12,662 nt of DNA, taken from contig URWQ01000022.1 of the NCBI GenBank assembly GCA_900551635.1, positions 1-12,662 of the forward strand, written 5' to 3'. The notes under the pieces are model-generated. The model made no database searches. It was not told the origin of the DNA and was given only the letters and a program-made list of their open reading frames with translations. Shown here piece after piece: positions 6,941-12,662 of this stretch. Each line of letters begins with the position of its first letter. Position 1 is the first letter of the stretch. The DNA is from an uncultured Collinsella sp. Its GTDB lineage: Bacteria; Actinomycetota; Coriobacteriia; Coriobacteriales; Coriobacteriaceae. The position numbers and the translations under genes were made by a program.

Positions 6941-6957
6941 AGTATAGCGATTCGCTA
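6941..6957 (-). promoter_or_regulatory. Probable cysE -10 with an adjoining palindrome
   Basis: On the minus strand TATACT (6946-6941) is a good -10 that would give a leader of about 35 nt. No clear -35 is seen (CTTTTT at 17 bp). Overlapping its upstream edge is the perfect palindrome TAGCGA-T-TCGCTA (6945-6957), in the -10/-35 spacer, where a repressor would block polymerase. Confidence 0.4.
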
Positions 6958-7042
6958 GGGATTAAAAAGGACAATCTTGGCGGCTTTGCGCTACAAGTGT
7001 CAGTTATGCAAACTTGCTGGTAATGGAGTCATGCTTTTGTGG

Positions 7043-7076
7043 GGTTGCGCACGAGGGGGCACCGCAACCGTATACT
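7043..7076 (+). promoter_or_regulatory. Possible dedA promoter with operator-like dyad
   Basis: TATACT (7071-7076) is a good -10. The nearest -35-like hexamer, TTGCGC (7045-7050), is 20 bp away, longer than optimal. A perfect inverted repeat GGTTGCG (7043-7049) / CGCAACC (7063-7069), with arms 20 bp apart centre to centre, spans the core promoter. The geometry suggests control by a dimeric regulator. The regulator is unknown. Confidence 0.4.
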
Positions 7077-7122
7077 GGTCAACTTGGACGTATCCGCGCC
7101 CACAACTGAGAGGTTTTACTTC

Positions 7123-7761
7123 ATGGGTTTCATCAATTTTATTGCCGAGCTGCTTAAGGACCCGCGCACCGCGATCGCCAGCTGGATCGCCGCCGGCCCG
7201 CTTATGGCCTACGGCTGCGTGTTCCTGATCATCTTTATCGAGACGGGCGTGGTGTTCTTCCCGTTCCTTCCCGGTGATTCGCTGCTGTTCGCCTCGGGTT
7301 TCTTTGCCCACAACGGCGGCTTTAACATCGTGGCGCTTCTGGCCACCGCATGGGCCGCTGCCATTTTGGGCGATCAGTGCAACTTTATGATCGGTCACTT
7401 CTTTGGCCGCAAGATCATCGCTTCGGGCAAGGTCAAGGCCATGACGCCCGAGCGCATCAAAAAGTCCGAGGACTTCTTGGACAAGTGGGGTCACCTGGCC
7501 ATCTTCCTGGGTCGCTTCTTCCCGTTTATCCGCACCTTTGTGCCCTTTATCGCTGGCATGGGCGGCATGCACTGGCGCAACTTTGTCGTCTTTAACGTGC
7601 TGGGCGGCATTACCTGGTCGACGGTCTTTACGCTGCTGGGCTACTTCTTTGGCGGCATTCCCTTTGTGCAGGAGCACTTTGAGCTGCTGATTATCGGCAT
7701 CGTTGCTGTGTCGATCATCCCGACCGTGGTCGGTCTGGTTAAGGCCAAGCTGGGTAAATAG
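7123..7761 (+). CDS. DedA family integral membrane protein
   Basis: 212 aa with several hydrophobic segments (about residues 25-47, 66-90, 125-145, 150-176 and 188-206). Two family hallmarks are visible: E40-TGVVFFPFLPGDSLLF, whose re-entrant loop carries the conserved acidic residue and PGD, and LGRFFPFIRTFVPFIAG (129-145) with the conserved arginines R131 and R137. DedA/VTT-domain proteins act in the cytoplasmic membrane. Some members recycle undecaprenyl phosphate or flip phospholipids, and loss often affects envelope stress and antimicrobial resistance; the exact substrate here is unknown. ATG 7123 has GAGAGG at 7108-7113 (9 nt). The upstream in-frame start at 7039 would place the -10 inside the coding region and is rejected. 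It is monocistronic, with a strong terminator 39 nt after the stop. Confidence 0.92.
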   Translation: MGFINFIAELLKDPRTAIASWIAAGPLMAYGCVFLIIFIETGVVFFPFLPGDSLLFASGFFAHNGGFNIVALLATAWAAAILGDQCNFMIGHFFGRKIIASGKVKAMTPERIKKSEDFLDKWGHLAIFLGRFFPFIRTFVPFIAGMGGMHWRNFVVFNVLGGITWSTVFTLLGYFFGGIPFVQEHFELLIIGIVAVSIIPTVVGLVKAKLGK

Positions 7762-7800
7762 AACGCCTAGCTCGAGCCAGCGCGCAGACCGTACAGTTGA

Positions 7801-7833
7801 GGCCCGTCACCGCTTACGGTGGCGGGCCTTTTT
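7801..7833 (+). terminator. Intrinsic terminator of dedA
   Basis: GGCCCGTCACCG (7801-7812) pairs with CGGTGGCGGGCC (7817-7828), with one T·G pair and a CTTA tetraloop, followed by TTTTT (7829-7833). It lies 39 nt past the dedA stop. Confidence 0.93.
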
Positions 7834-7876
7834 GCTTCGGTCAAATGAAAATACTTTACTTAGTTAAAGAAAAGCG

Positions 7877-7905
7877 TTTTATCAGACGCGTGCGGGGAGT
7901 ACAAT
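7877..7905 (+). promoter_or_regulatory. Probable ilvE promoter
   Basis: TACAAT (7900-7905) is a close match to a -10. TTTTAT or TTTATC at 7877-7883 gives a 16-17 bp spacer but is a weak -35. The AT-rich stretch 7845-7882 could act as an UP element. The start would fall near 7912, leaving a leader of about 147 nt before ilvE. Confidence 0.45.
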
Positions 7906-7912
7906 CTCGTGC

Positions 7913-8062
7913 ATGCGAATCGACGTGCCATCGGCTTTGATGCTGCTCGCGTGTCCCGTCCGGCTCTACGCTCCGGGCGTGCGACGTTGCGACGTGGTCG
8001 GCCTCGGTCCTTGCGTGCGGGTTCGCGAGTATGCAACTGTGTATGTAAGGAGCGACATATGA
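7913..8062 (+). other. ilvE leader region with an open frame overlapping the ilvE start (possible leader peptide)
   Basis: ATG 7913 opens a 49-codon frame ending in TGA at 8060-8062, so it overlaps the ilvE ATG as ATGA. About a third of its codons are Val, Leu or Ile, the amino acids that IlvE makes. If transcription starts near 7912 the frame would be leaderless. Against it: no ribosome site, no clear terminator hairpin in the leader, and a G+C-rich region that stays open in more than one frame (also from GTG 7909, in frame with ilvE). I treat it as a regulatory candidate, not as a gene. Confidence 0.3.
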
Positions 8063-9111
8063 CTGTCGAGAAGAAGGATATCGATTGGGGTAGCCTCGGC
8101 TTTGGCTACATGAAGACCGATTACAGCTACGAGGCTCATTGGAAGGATGGCGAGTGGGACGAGGGCGGCCTGACCACCGACCACACCCTGCATGTCTCCG
8201 AGTGCGGCGGTATCTTCCATTACTGCCAGGAGGTCTTTGAGGGCCTGAAGGCCTACACCGCCGAGGACGGCAGCATCGTCTGCTTCCGTCCCGACATGAA
8301 CGCTGAGCGTATGTATAACTCTGCCCAGCGCCTCGAGATGCCCCCGTTCCCCAAGGACAAGTTCGTTGAGGCCGTCAAGCAGGTCGTTTCTGCCAACGCC
8401 GCGTGGGTTCCGCCCTTCGGCTCCGGTGCGACCCTGTACGTGCGTCCGTTTATGATCGGCTCCGGTGACGTGATCGGCGTGGCTCCCGCTCCTGAGTACA
8501 CGTTCCGCATTCTCGTGACCCCGGTCGGTCCGTACTTTAAGGGCGGCCTCAAGCCCGTCAAGCTGCGCGTTTCCGAGTATGACCGTGCTGCACCGCACGG
8601 CACCGGCAACATCAAGGCCGGCCTGAACTACGCCATGTCCCTTAAGCCCACGATGGAGGCCCATCGCGAGGGCTATGCCGAGAACCTGTATCTCGACTCC
8701 GAGTCCCGCACCTATGTCGAGGAGACCGGTGGCGCCAACGTCCTGTTCGTGAAAGAGGATGGCACGCTCGTCGTTCCGCAGTCGCACACCGACTCCATCC
8801 TGCCCTCTATCACCCGTCGTTCGCTCGTTCAGGTTGCTCAGGACCTGGGCATGACCGTTGACCAGCGCCCCGTCGAGTGGGCCGAGGTCAAGGCCGGCAC
8901 CTTTGTGGAGTGCGGCCTGTGCGGCACCGCTGCCGTCATCTCTCCGGTTGGCGAAATCGACAACAAGGTTTACGGCGTCGACGAGACCGTGACCTTCCCG
9001 GCTGGATACACCGAGATCGGCCCTGTGATGAAGAAGCTTCGCGAGACCCTGACTGGTATCCAGTCTGGTGCTGTCGAGGACAAGCACAACTGGGTTTACA
9101 CCGTCGCGTAA
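8059..9111 (+). CDS. ilvE: Branched-chain amino acid aminotransferase
   Basis: 350 aa, cytosolic PLP enzyme of fold type IV. It moves the amino group between glutamate and the 2-keto acids of Leu, Ile and Val, the last step of their synthesis and the first of their breakdown. K186 in GTGNIKAGLNYA is the PLP-binding lysine. Other family landmarks are EVFEGLKAY (58-66), YVRPFMIGSG (117-126), EETGGANVLFV (221-231) and GTAAVISPVGEI (299-310). A CxxC (C295-GL-C298) precedes the last motif; whether it is redox-active is unknown. Length fits the family. ATG 8059 is fixed by AAGGAG at 8047-8052, 6 nt upstream. No other ilv gene is nearby, so it is probably its own transcription unit. Confidence 0.95.
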   Translation: MTVEKKDIDWGSLGFGYMKTDYSYEAHWKDGEWDEGGLTTDHTLHVSECGGIFHYCQEVFEGLKAYTAEDGSIVCFRPDMNAERMYNSAQRLEMPPFPKDKFVEAVKQVVSANAAWVPPFGSGATLYVRPFMIGSGDVIGVAPAPEYTFRILVTPVGPYFKGGLKPVKLRVSEYDRAAPHGTGNIKAGLNYAMSLKPTMEAHREGYAENLYLDSESRTYVEETGGANVLFVKEDGTLVVPQSHTDSILPSITRRSLVQVAQDLGMTVDQRPVEWAEVKAGTFVECGLCGTAAVISPVGEIDNKVYGVDETVTFPAGYTEIGPVMKKLRETLTGIQSGAVEDKHNWVYTVA

Positions 9112-9127
9112 TTTGTCTTACCTATCC

Positions 9128-9151
9128 GGGCAGGGAACTTGTTCTCTGCCC
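9128..9151 (+). terminator. Hairpin just after ilvE
   Basis: GGGCAGGGAA (9128-9137) pairs with TTCTCTGCCC (9142-9151), with one G·T pair and loop CTTG. It lies 17 nt after the ilvE stop. It is followed by TGCGGGTT rather than a T run, so it may be a 3'-end stabilising hairpin or a weak terminator. Confidence 0.45.
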
Positions 9152-9203
9152 TGCGGGTTCGGCGATGTCACAACGGGCAATGATTAATCTGAATAAAGAT
9201 GGT

Positions 9204-9228
9204 GCGCGGCCTTTTAGGCTGCGCTTTT
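9204..9228 (+). terminator. Intrinsic terminator downstream of ilvE
   Basis: GCGCGGCCT (9204-9212) pairs with AGGCTGCGC (9216-9224), one G·T, loop TTT, then TTTT (9225-9228). It is probably the main ilvE terminator, 93 nt past the stop, and could also end a small transcript from 9152-9203, though no promoter is evident there. Confidence 0.75.
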
Positions 9229-9257
9229 GCTTTGCTTCGCGCCATGTGGGGGCGGTG

Positions 9258-9468
9258 GCGACGTGCATTTTTGCGAGTATTCTGCAGTCGAAGGTCCCTG
9301 CATACCGATCTCGGGCAAAAAATCGGGAGTTCTCGATGTTTTCTACGAATGATGGGCGGGGTTATGGGCTGGCAGCGTTTGATTTGCAGGGATATTCGCG
9401 GTCTTTGGCATTTATCGTGGCGCCCGAAGCTCTTGGTTATGTTGAATACTCCTAAAAATGCACGACGC
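9258..9468. mobile_element. 211-bp MITE-like element with 25-bp terminal inverted repeats
   Basis: The left end (9258-9282, GCG-A-CGTGCATTTTT-GC-GAGTATTC) and the right end (9444-9468, GAATACTC-CT-AAAAATGCACG-A-CGC) are inverted repeats matching at 22 of 25 positions. A nested 8-bp repeat TCCCTGCA (9295-9302) / TGCAGGGA (9385-9392) lies inside. The interior is less G+C-rich than its surroundings and has no convincing gene: a 96-codon frame 9166-9455 runs through the ilvE terminator and both element ends. No target-site duplication is obvious in the flanks. It may be a non-autonomous mobile element or an intergenic repeat that folds as RNA. Confidence 0.5.
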
Positions 9469-9493
9469 TTAGAGGGGGACCTTCGCGAAAAGG

Positions 9494-9532
9494 AAACCGC
9501 CCCGTCGAAGTATGCATTCGACGGGGCGGTTT
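9494..9532. terminator. Bidirectional terminator after lemA
   Basis: A perfect 16-bp stem: AAACCGCCCCGTCGAA (9494-9509) and TTCGACGGGGCGGTTT (9517-9532), loop GTATGCA. Read on the minus strand it follows the lemA stop by 36 nt and is trailed by CCTTTT. On the plus strand it would block read-through from the ilvE side. Confidence 0.85.
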
Positions 9533-9568
9533 ATGCATTTGGCCGATTAAGGATGCGCTGTCAAACTA

Positions 9569-10120
9569 CTAGAACTTGACGGTCGGGGCCTGGCGGGCTG
9601 CTTCGGCGGCCTCGAAGCCCTGGCGCTCCTTAAACTGGAAGATGCCGGCAAAGATGACAGCCGGGAACGTCTGAATGGCGTTGTTGTAGCTGAGCACGCA
9701 ATCGTTGTAGCTCTGGCGTGCATAGCTAATCTTGTTCTCGGTATCCTCGAGCGATGCCTGCAGCTGCGTAAAGTTGGTGTTTGCCTTAAGATCGGGATAG
9801 GCCTCGGCTACGGCGAAGAGCTGACGCAGCGCACCGGTCAGCACGTTGTCGGCTTCCATCTTGGCTTCGGGCGTGGTGGCCTTGACGGCGGTGTTACGCG
9901 CGCTGATCACGGCGGAGAGCGTCTCCTGCTCGTGCTTGGCGTAGCCCTTGACGGTCTCGACCAGGTTGGGGATCAGGTCGTTGCGACGCTGCAGCTGCGT
10001 ATCGATGTTCTGCCAGGCGTTATCGATGCGGTTACGCTTGGTGACCATGTTGTTGTAGATGCCGGCGATGGCGCAGGCAATCACAATGACAACAACGATG
10101 CCGATGATGACGGGAAGCAT
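9569..10120 (-). CDS. lemA: LemA family protein
   Basis: 183 aa, the usual LemA length. A single N-terminal membrane helix (LPVIIGIVVVIVIACAIAGI, residues 2-21) has a short outer end. A long alpha-helical domain follows with the family signature: YNNMVTKRNRIDNAWQNIDTQL, QRRNDLIPNLVETVKGYAKHE (45-64), SARNTAVKA, then AVAEAYPDLKAN and FTQLQASLEDTENKISYARQSYNDCVLSYNN. The protein is expected to be membrane-anchored. Its role in most bacteria is undefined, despite the historical link to antigen presentation in Listeria. ATG 10118-10120 is chosen because ACGGAGA lies about 5 nt upstream and the membrane helix starts at once; the frame is open to 10348 without family similarity. No htpX partner, common elsewhere, is adjacent here. 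It diverges from the tetR-type gene. Confidence 0.93.
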   Translation of the reverse strand: MLPVIIGIVVVIVIACAIAGIYNNMVTKRNRIDNAWQNIDTQLQRRNDLIPNLVETVKGYAKHEQETLSAVISARNTAVKATTPEAKMEADNVLTGALRQLFAVAEAYPDLKANTNFTQLQASLEDTENKISYARQSYNDCVLSYNNAIQTFPAVIFAGIFQFKERQGFEAAEAARQAPTVKF

Positions 10121-10167
10121 GATGTCTCCGTTTCGAATGGCCGCGGCGGCATGCGCCAGCTGCCGTT

Positions 10168-10189
10168 GGTATAACGCTACTAGTATACC
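10168..10189 (-). promoter_or_regulatory. Probable lemA -10 within an operator-like dyad
   Basis: On the minus strand TATACT (10187-10182) is a good -10 with only a poor -35 (TCGGCA-like). It sits inside the perfect inverted repeat GGTATA (10168-10173) - 10 bp - TATACC (10184-10189). The divergent TetR-type regulator is the obvious candidate to bind it, but this is inferred. A TAAGAT at 10277-10282 could be the tetR -10. Confidence 0.35.
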
Positions 10190-10331
10190 CGCAACGTTTT
10201 GTCGTGCCGAACTTTCCGGTAAGCGTTGTGTTTTCGGCGGGGTTGGCACCGGGGCAAAGCGCGCGAGGTACAGGTGTAAGATATGCGACAGATTGACGAG
10301 TGTTGTCTTTGCCCTGAGGATGGCGATACCA

Positions 10332-10916
10332 GTGGACCTTCGCATCAAGAAAACCTACCGCGCCCTGTTCGATGCCTTTACCGAGCTTCTCGAGGAGCAT
10401 CGTTTTGAGGACCTGACGGTTGCCATGCTGTGCGACCGCGCCATGATTCGCCGCACGACGTTCTACAAGCACTTTCGCGACAAGAACGATTACTTTGCCT
10501 TTTATATCGATGAGCTCATGTCGGGCTTGCCGCAAAAACAGCCCGATGAGGCCGGCGCGGTATCTGCCGAGGACGTGCGCGCGCTTCGGCACGCGATTTT
10601 GGACGATGCCATGGATTTGATTCTGGCGCACGAGCGGCTCATGGATAACATTTTGGCAAGCAGCATGTCGGGCATGTTGACCAACGTTATTTGCGACCGC
10701 ATTGCCCGCTCCATCCGCGAGCGTGTGATGAACGTGCTTGCCGAGGATGCCCTGGCCCCCGTGTCACTCGAGACGACGTCTGAGTTTGTCGCCGGCGGTA
10801 TTATTCGACTTTTCACGATATGGTGGGAATCGGGCCACGATCTTGAGCGTCGACCTGAGATAGCCGACGTGGTCGATGCACTGTTTGAGCGGACCATGAC
10901 ACCGGTGCATCACTAG
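10332..10916 (+). CDS. TetR/AcrR-family transcriptional regulator
   Basis: 194 aa, predicted cytosolic repressor. The N-terminal DNA-binding domain is typical: DLRIKKTYRALFDAFTELLEEHRFEDLTV, then the helix-turn-helix VAMLCDRAMIRRTTFYKHFRDKNDYFAFYI (about 30-59). The rest is helical and would bind ligand and dimerise; the ending FVAGGIIRLFTIWWESGHD resembles the TetR_C subgroup common in Firmicutes and Coriobacteria. The start is uncertain. GTG 10332 gives the canonical M-DLRIKKTYRAL beginning with GAGG 13 nt upstream, while ATG 10320 is only 1 nt from that GAGG and so lacks a usable ribosome site. Its target may be the lemA/tetR intergenic region or a distant gene. The stop lies 3 bp from the 3' end of the opposing tRNA. 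Confidence 0.88.
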   Translation: MDLRIKKTYRALFDAFTELLEEHRFEDLTVAMLCDRAMIRRTTFYKHFRDKNDYFAFYIDELMSGLPQKQPDEAGAVSAEDVRALRHAILDDAMDLILAHERLMDNILASSMSGMLTNVICDRIARSIRERVMNVLAEDALAPVSLETTSEFVAGGIIRLFTIWWESGHDLERRPEIADVVDALFERTMTPVHH

Positions 10917-10919
10917 GAG

Positions 10920-11009
10920 TGGCGGAGAGAGGGGGATTCGAACCCCCGGAACGCTCTCGCGCTCAACGGTTTTCAAGACCGCCGCATTCAACCGCTCTGC
11001 CATCTCTCC
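10920..11009 (-). tRNA. tRNA-Ser (anticodon UGA)
   Basis: On the minus strand the acceptor GGAGAGA (11009-11003) pairs with TCTCTCC, followed by discriminator G and an encoded CCA (10922-10920). The anticodon stem-loop CGGTC-TTGAAAA-CCG carries TGA, which reads UCA and related Ser codons. A long variable arm (GAGCGCGAGAGCGTTC) marks a class II tRNA, and the T-arm GGGGG-TTCGAAT-CCCCC is perfect. Total 90 nt with CCA, normal for Ser. It is convergent with the tetR-type gene and divergent from tadA. Confidence 0.97.
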
Positions 11010-11019
11010 GTGAGTCGTA

Positions 11020-11025
11020 ATGATA
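11020..11025 (-). promoter_or_regulatory. Probable -10 of the tRNA-Ser gene
   Basis: TATCAT on the minus strand (11025-11020) lies 11 bp before the tRNA 5' end, as expected for a tRNA promoter. The -35 is weak (TGTTGC at 16 bp) and overlaps the tadA ribosome-site region, so the two divergent genes share a 51-bp control region. Confidence 0.4.
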
Positions 11026-11060
11026 GCATCGTTTTGGATTTGCAACAGGGAAGGCGAACG

Positions 11061-12662
11061 ATGACGATCACCGAAATCGATGAGAAGTTCATGCGTGAGG
11101 CGCTGGCCGAGGCGCGCGCCGCCGCTGCGGTGGGCGAGGTGCCCATCGGAGCCGTAGTGGTGCGCGACGGCGAGATTGTCGCGCGGGCGCATAATCGCCG
11201 CGAGCTCGACCAGGATCCTTCGGCGCATGCCGAGTTTTCGGCCCTGTGCGCCGCCGCTCAGTCGCTTGGACGCTGGCGTCTTTCCGATTGTACGGTCTAC
11301 GTGACGCTCGAGCCCTGCTGCATGTGCGCGGGGCTTATGGTTAACGCGCGCGTGGGGCGCTGCGTGTACGGCGCGGCCGATGCTAAAGCGGGCGCTCTGG
11401 GGTCGCTATACGACCTCAATGCCGATTCGCGCCTGAATCATCGGTTTAATGTGACCGCCGGCGTGCTGGCAGACGAGTGCCGCGCGGTGCTGAGCGGTTA
11501 TTTTAGTGGGCTGCGTGGCACCGATGGTGCTGGCTGCGGTTGTGGGGCCGATCTTGAGGCGCATACCGCCCACGCCGAGGCGCTTGCGGGTGTCGAAGAT
11601 ACTGCCGTTGGGGCGGTCGATTTTGGTGCCGCGTTCCGCCGGCCCCGCCGTGTGCAGCTGGCGATCGACTCCTTTAAGGGCAGCGTTTCGAGCGCGCAGG
11701 CGGAGGAGGCCGTTGCCGAAGGTGTGCGCCGCGTGTGGCCCGATGCCCAGGTAAGCGCGCTGCCGCTGGCGGATGGCGGCGAGGGAACGCTCGATGCCGT
11801 TGCCGCGTGCGGCGGTGAGGTCGTGGCATGTGAAGTCGCAGGCCCTCTGGGCGACTGTGTGTCTGCCCGGATGCTGGTGGACGGCGAGTACGAGTCGGCT
11901 GTAATCGAGATGGCCGAGGCGGCGGGTATTGGGTATTCGCCTTGCACAGAGCCGGCGGCGTTGGCCGCTACGACCTATGGCGTGGGCGAGCTCATGCTTC
12001 GAGCGGTTCGTGCTGGGGCAAAGACTATCTATATTGGTCTGGGCGGCAGTGCCACCAACGACGGTGGCGCCGGCATGCTGCAGGCGCTGGGCGCGCGTGT
12101 GGTCGATGATCAGGGCTGCGATGTCGCCCCTGGTCTCGCGGGGCTTGAGCAGGTGGCGAGTATCGATTTGGCACCGGCGCTTCGGGCGCTGAATAGCGCG
12201 CGTATCGTCGTGCTCTCTGATGTCGAGAACCCGCTCGTGGGGCGTCGTGGGGCACTTGCAGTGTTTGGCGGGCAAAAGGGCCTGCCGACAGACGATGTCG
12301 AAGCGCTGGGCAGGTACGACAGTTGGATGGTCGGCTACGGCCGCCTGCTCGATGCGGCGATTACCGGGGTGCGGGCTCAGGGGTTGTTGCGCGTGCCCGA
12401 GGGCGTGCGGACATTTGGCTCGGTGCTCGGCGTGCCTGGCGCGGGCGCGGCAGGTGGCTTGGGCGCCGCGCTGCTGGCGCTCGGTGCTGAGTTGCGTTCG
12501 GGCGTGGAGACGGTGCTCGATCTGATTGGGTTTGACGAGCGCGTGCGCGATGTCGACCTGGTCATTACAGGCGAGGGCAACATGGACGAGCAATCCGCTG
12601 CCGGCAAGGCGCCGGTGGGCGTGGCCCGCCGTGCCAATCGCTATGGCAAGCCGGCAGTCGCC
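11061..12662 (+). CDS. tadA: TadA-glycerate kinase fusion protein (3' end outside window)
   Basis: An open frame of 534 codons runs from ATG 11061 to the window edge with no stop. AGGGAAGG lies 6 nt before the start. Residues 1-153 are a complete TadA (tRNA adenosine-34 deaminase, A to I at the wobble base): H56-A-E58, P85-CCMC with zinc ligands H56, C86 and C89, proton shuttle E58, and MVNARVGRCVYGAADAKAGA. A linker of about 40 residues (154-196) follows. From V198 the sequence matches glycerate kinase of the GarK/GlxK type: AIDSFKGSVSSAQAEEAV, LPLADGGEGTLDAV, IGLGGSATNDGGAGMLQALGA (328-336 core), SDVENPLVGRRGALAVFGGQKG, VPGAGAAGGLGAALLAL and DLVITGEGNMDEQSAAGKAPVGVA. That family phosphorylates glycerate with ATP. 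The frame was followed codon by codon across the junction (11490-11660). The combination of tRNA editing and carbon metabolism is unusual. A sequencing frameshift that removed a stop is the main alternative. Confidence 0.85.
   Translation, partial: MTITEIDEKFMREALAEARAAAAVGEVPIGAVVVRDGEIVARAHNRRELDQDPSAHAEFSALCAAAQSLGRWRLSDCTVYVTLEPCCMCAGLMVNARVGRCVYGAADAKAGALGSLYDLNADSRLNHRFNVTAGVLADECRAVLSGYFSGLRGTDGAGCGCGADLEAHTAHAEALAGVEDTAVGAVDFGAAFRRPRRVQLAIDSFKGSVSSAQAEEAVAEGVRRVWPDAQVSALPLADGGEGTLDAVAACGGEVVACEVAGPLGDCVSARMLVDGEYESAVIEMAEAAGIGYSPCTEPAALAATTYGVGELMLRAVRAGAKTIYIGLGGSATNDGGAGMLQALGARVVDDQGCDVAPGLAGLEQVASIDLAPALRALNSARIVVLSDVENPLVGRRGALAVFGGQKGLPTDDVEALGRYDSWMVGYGRLLDAAITGVRAQGLLRVPEGVRTFGSVLGVPGAGAAGGLGAALLALGAELRSGVETVLDLIGFDERVRDVDLVITGEGNMDEQSAAGKAPVGVARRANRYGKPAVA

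Noticed and set aside
7909..8058. N-terminal extension of ilvE from GTG 7909
   Set aside because: BCAT proteins begin near the chosen ATG, which has a clear AAGGAG. The extension is Arg/Ala-rich and has no ribosome site.
7906..8058. T-box or other riboswitch in the ilvE leader
   Set aside because: No T-box consensus and no terminator/antiterminator pair could be found, so only a leader-frame candidate is reported.
7966..9087. Antisense open frame (373 codons) under ilvE
   Set aside because: The sense strand encodes a complete BCAT with the PLP lysine; the antisense is a codon-bias artefact.
9166..9455. Possible 96-aa gene between ilvE and lemA
   Set aside because: No ribosome site. It runs through an intrinsic terminator hairpin and into both ends of the inverted-repeat element, with no family resemblance.
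11406..12593. Antisense open frame (395 codons) opposite the glycerate kinase part
   Set aside because: The plus-strand frame carries the conserved kinase motifs. The antisense product is Ala/Arg/His-rich with no recognisable domain.
1..12662. CRISPR array, prophage or insertion sequence with transposase
   Set aside because: No regularly spaced direct repeats, phage structural genes or transposase motifs were seen on either strand.

Overview
The window looks like chromosomal DNA of a high-GC Gram-positive gut actinobacterium, most likely Coriobacteriia and probably Collinsella. This is an inference. It rests on the G+C-rich third codon positions, strong AGGAGG-type ribosome sites, efficient hairpin-plus-U terminators, and the arrangement of tRNA-Ser beside tadA and of a two-gene ABC exporter behind a MarR regulator. 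No phage genes, transposase genes or CRISPR arrays were seen. Most genes are housekeeping or ordinary accessory genes.

Layout, left to right. (1) The 3' end of a single-pass membrane protein gene (to 323) converges with a minus-strand nitroreductase gene (552-1073), with two hairpins between them. (2) A small orphan gene (1368-1658) has a textbook ribosome site and terminator. (3) A MarR-type regulator (1840-2340) overlaps the first of two ABC exporter genes (2328-4064, 4066-6084). This is a three-gene operon. Its promoter carries two near-identical operator-like sites 35 bp apart. The two ABC subunits have complementary defects in their ATP sites, the pattern of a heterodimeric exporter. The second subunit carries an in-frame run of 11 G and an unusual short insertion between Walker A and the Q-loop. 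(4) A bidirectional terminator separates the operon from a convergent serine acetyltransferase gene (cysE, 6195-6899). (5) Diverging from cysE is a DedA-family membrane protein gene (7123-7761). (6) Next is a branched-chain aminotransferase gene (ilvE, 8059-9111) with a leader of about 150 nt that holds an open frame overlapping the ilvE start. (7) A non-coding stretch (9112-9568) holds an intrinsic terminator and a 211-bp element bounded by 25-bp inverted repeats (MITE-like). (8) lemA (minus, 9569-10120) diverges from a TetR-type regulator (10332-10916). (9) tRNA-Ser(UGA) lies on the minus strand (10920-11009). (10) A long frame runs from 11061 off the window end without a stop. It fuses a complete tRNA adenosine deaminase (TadA) domain to a glycerate kinase domain.

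The observations most worth following are the TadA-glycerate kinase fusion, the poly-G tract and insertion in the exporter subunit, the MITE-like element, the tandem MarR operators, and the possible leader peptide of ilvE. No clearly new defence or mobile system was found.
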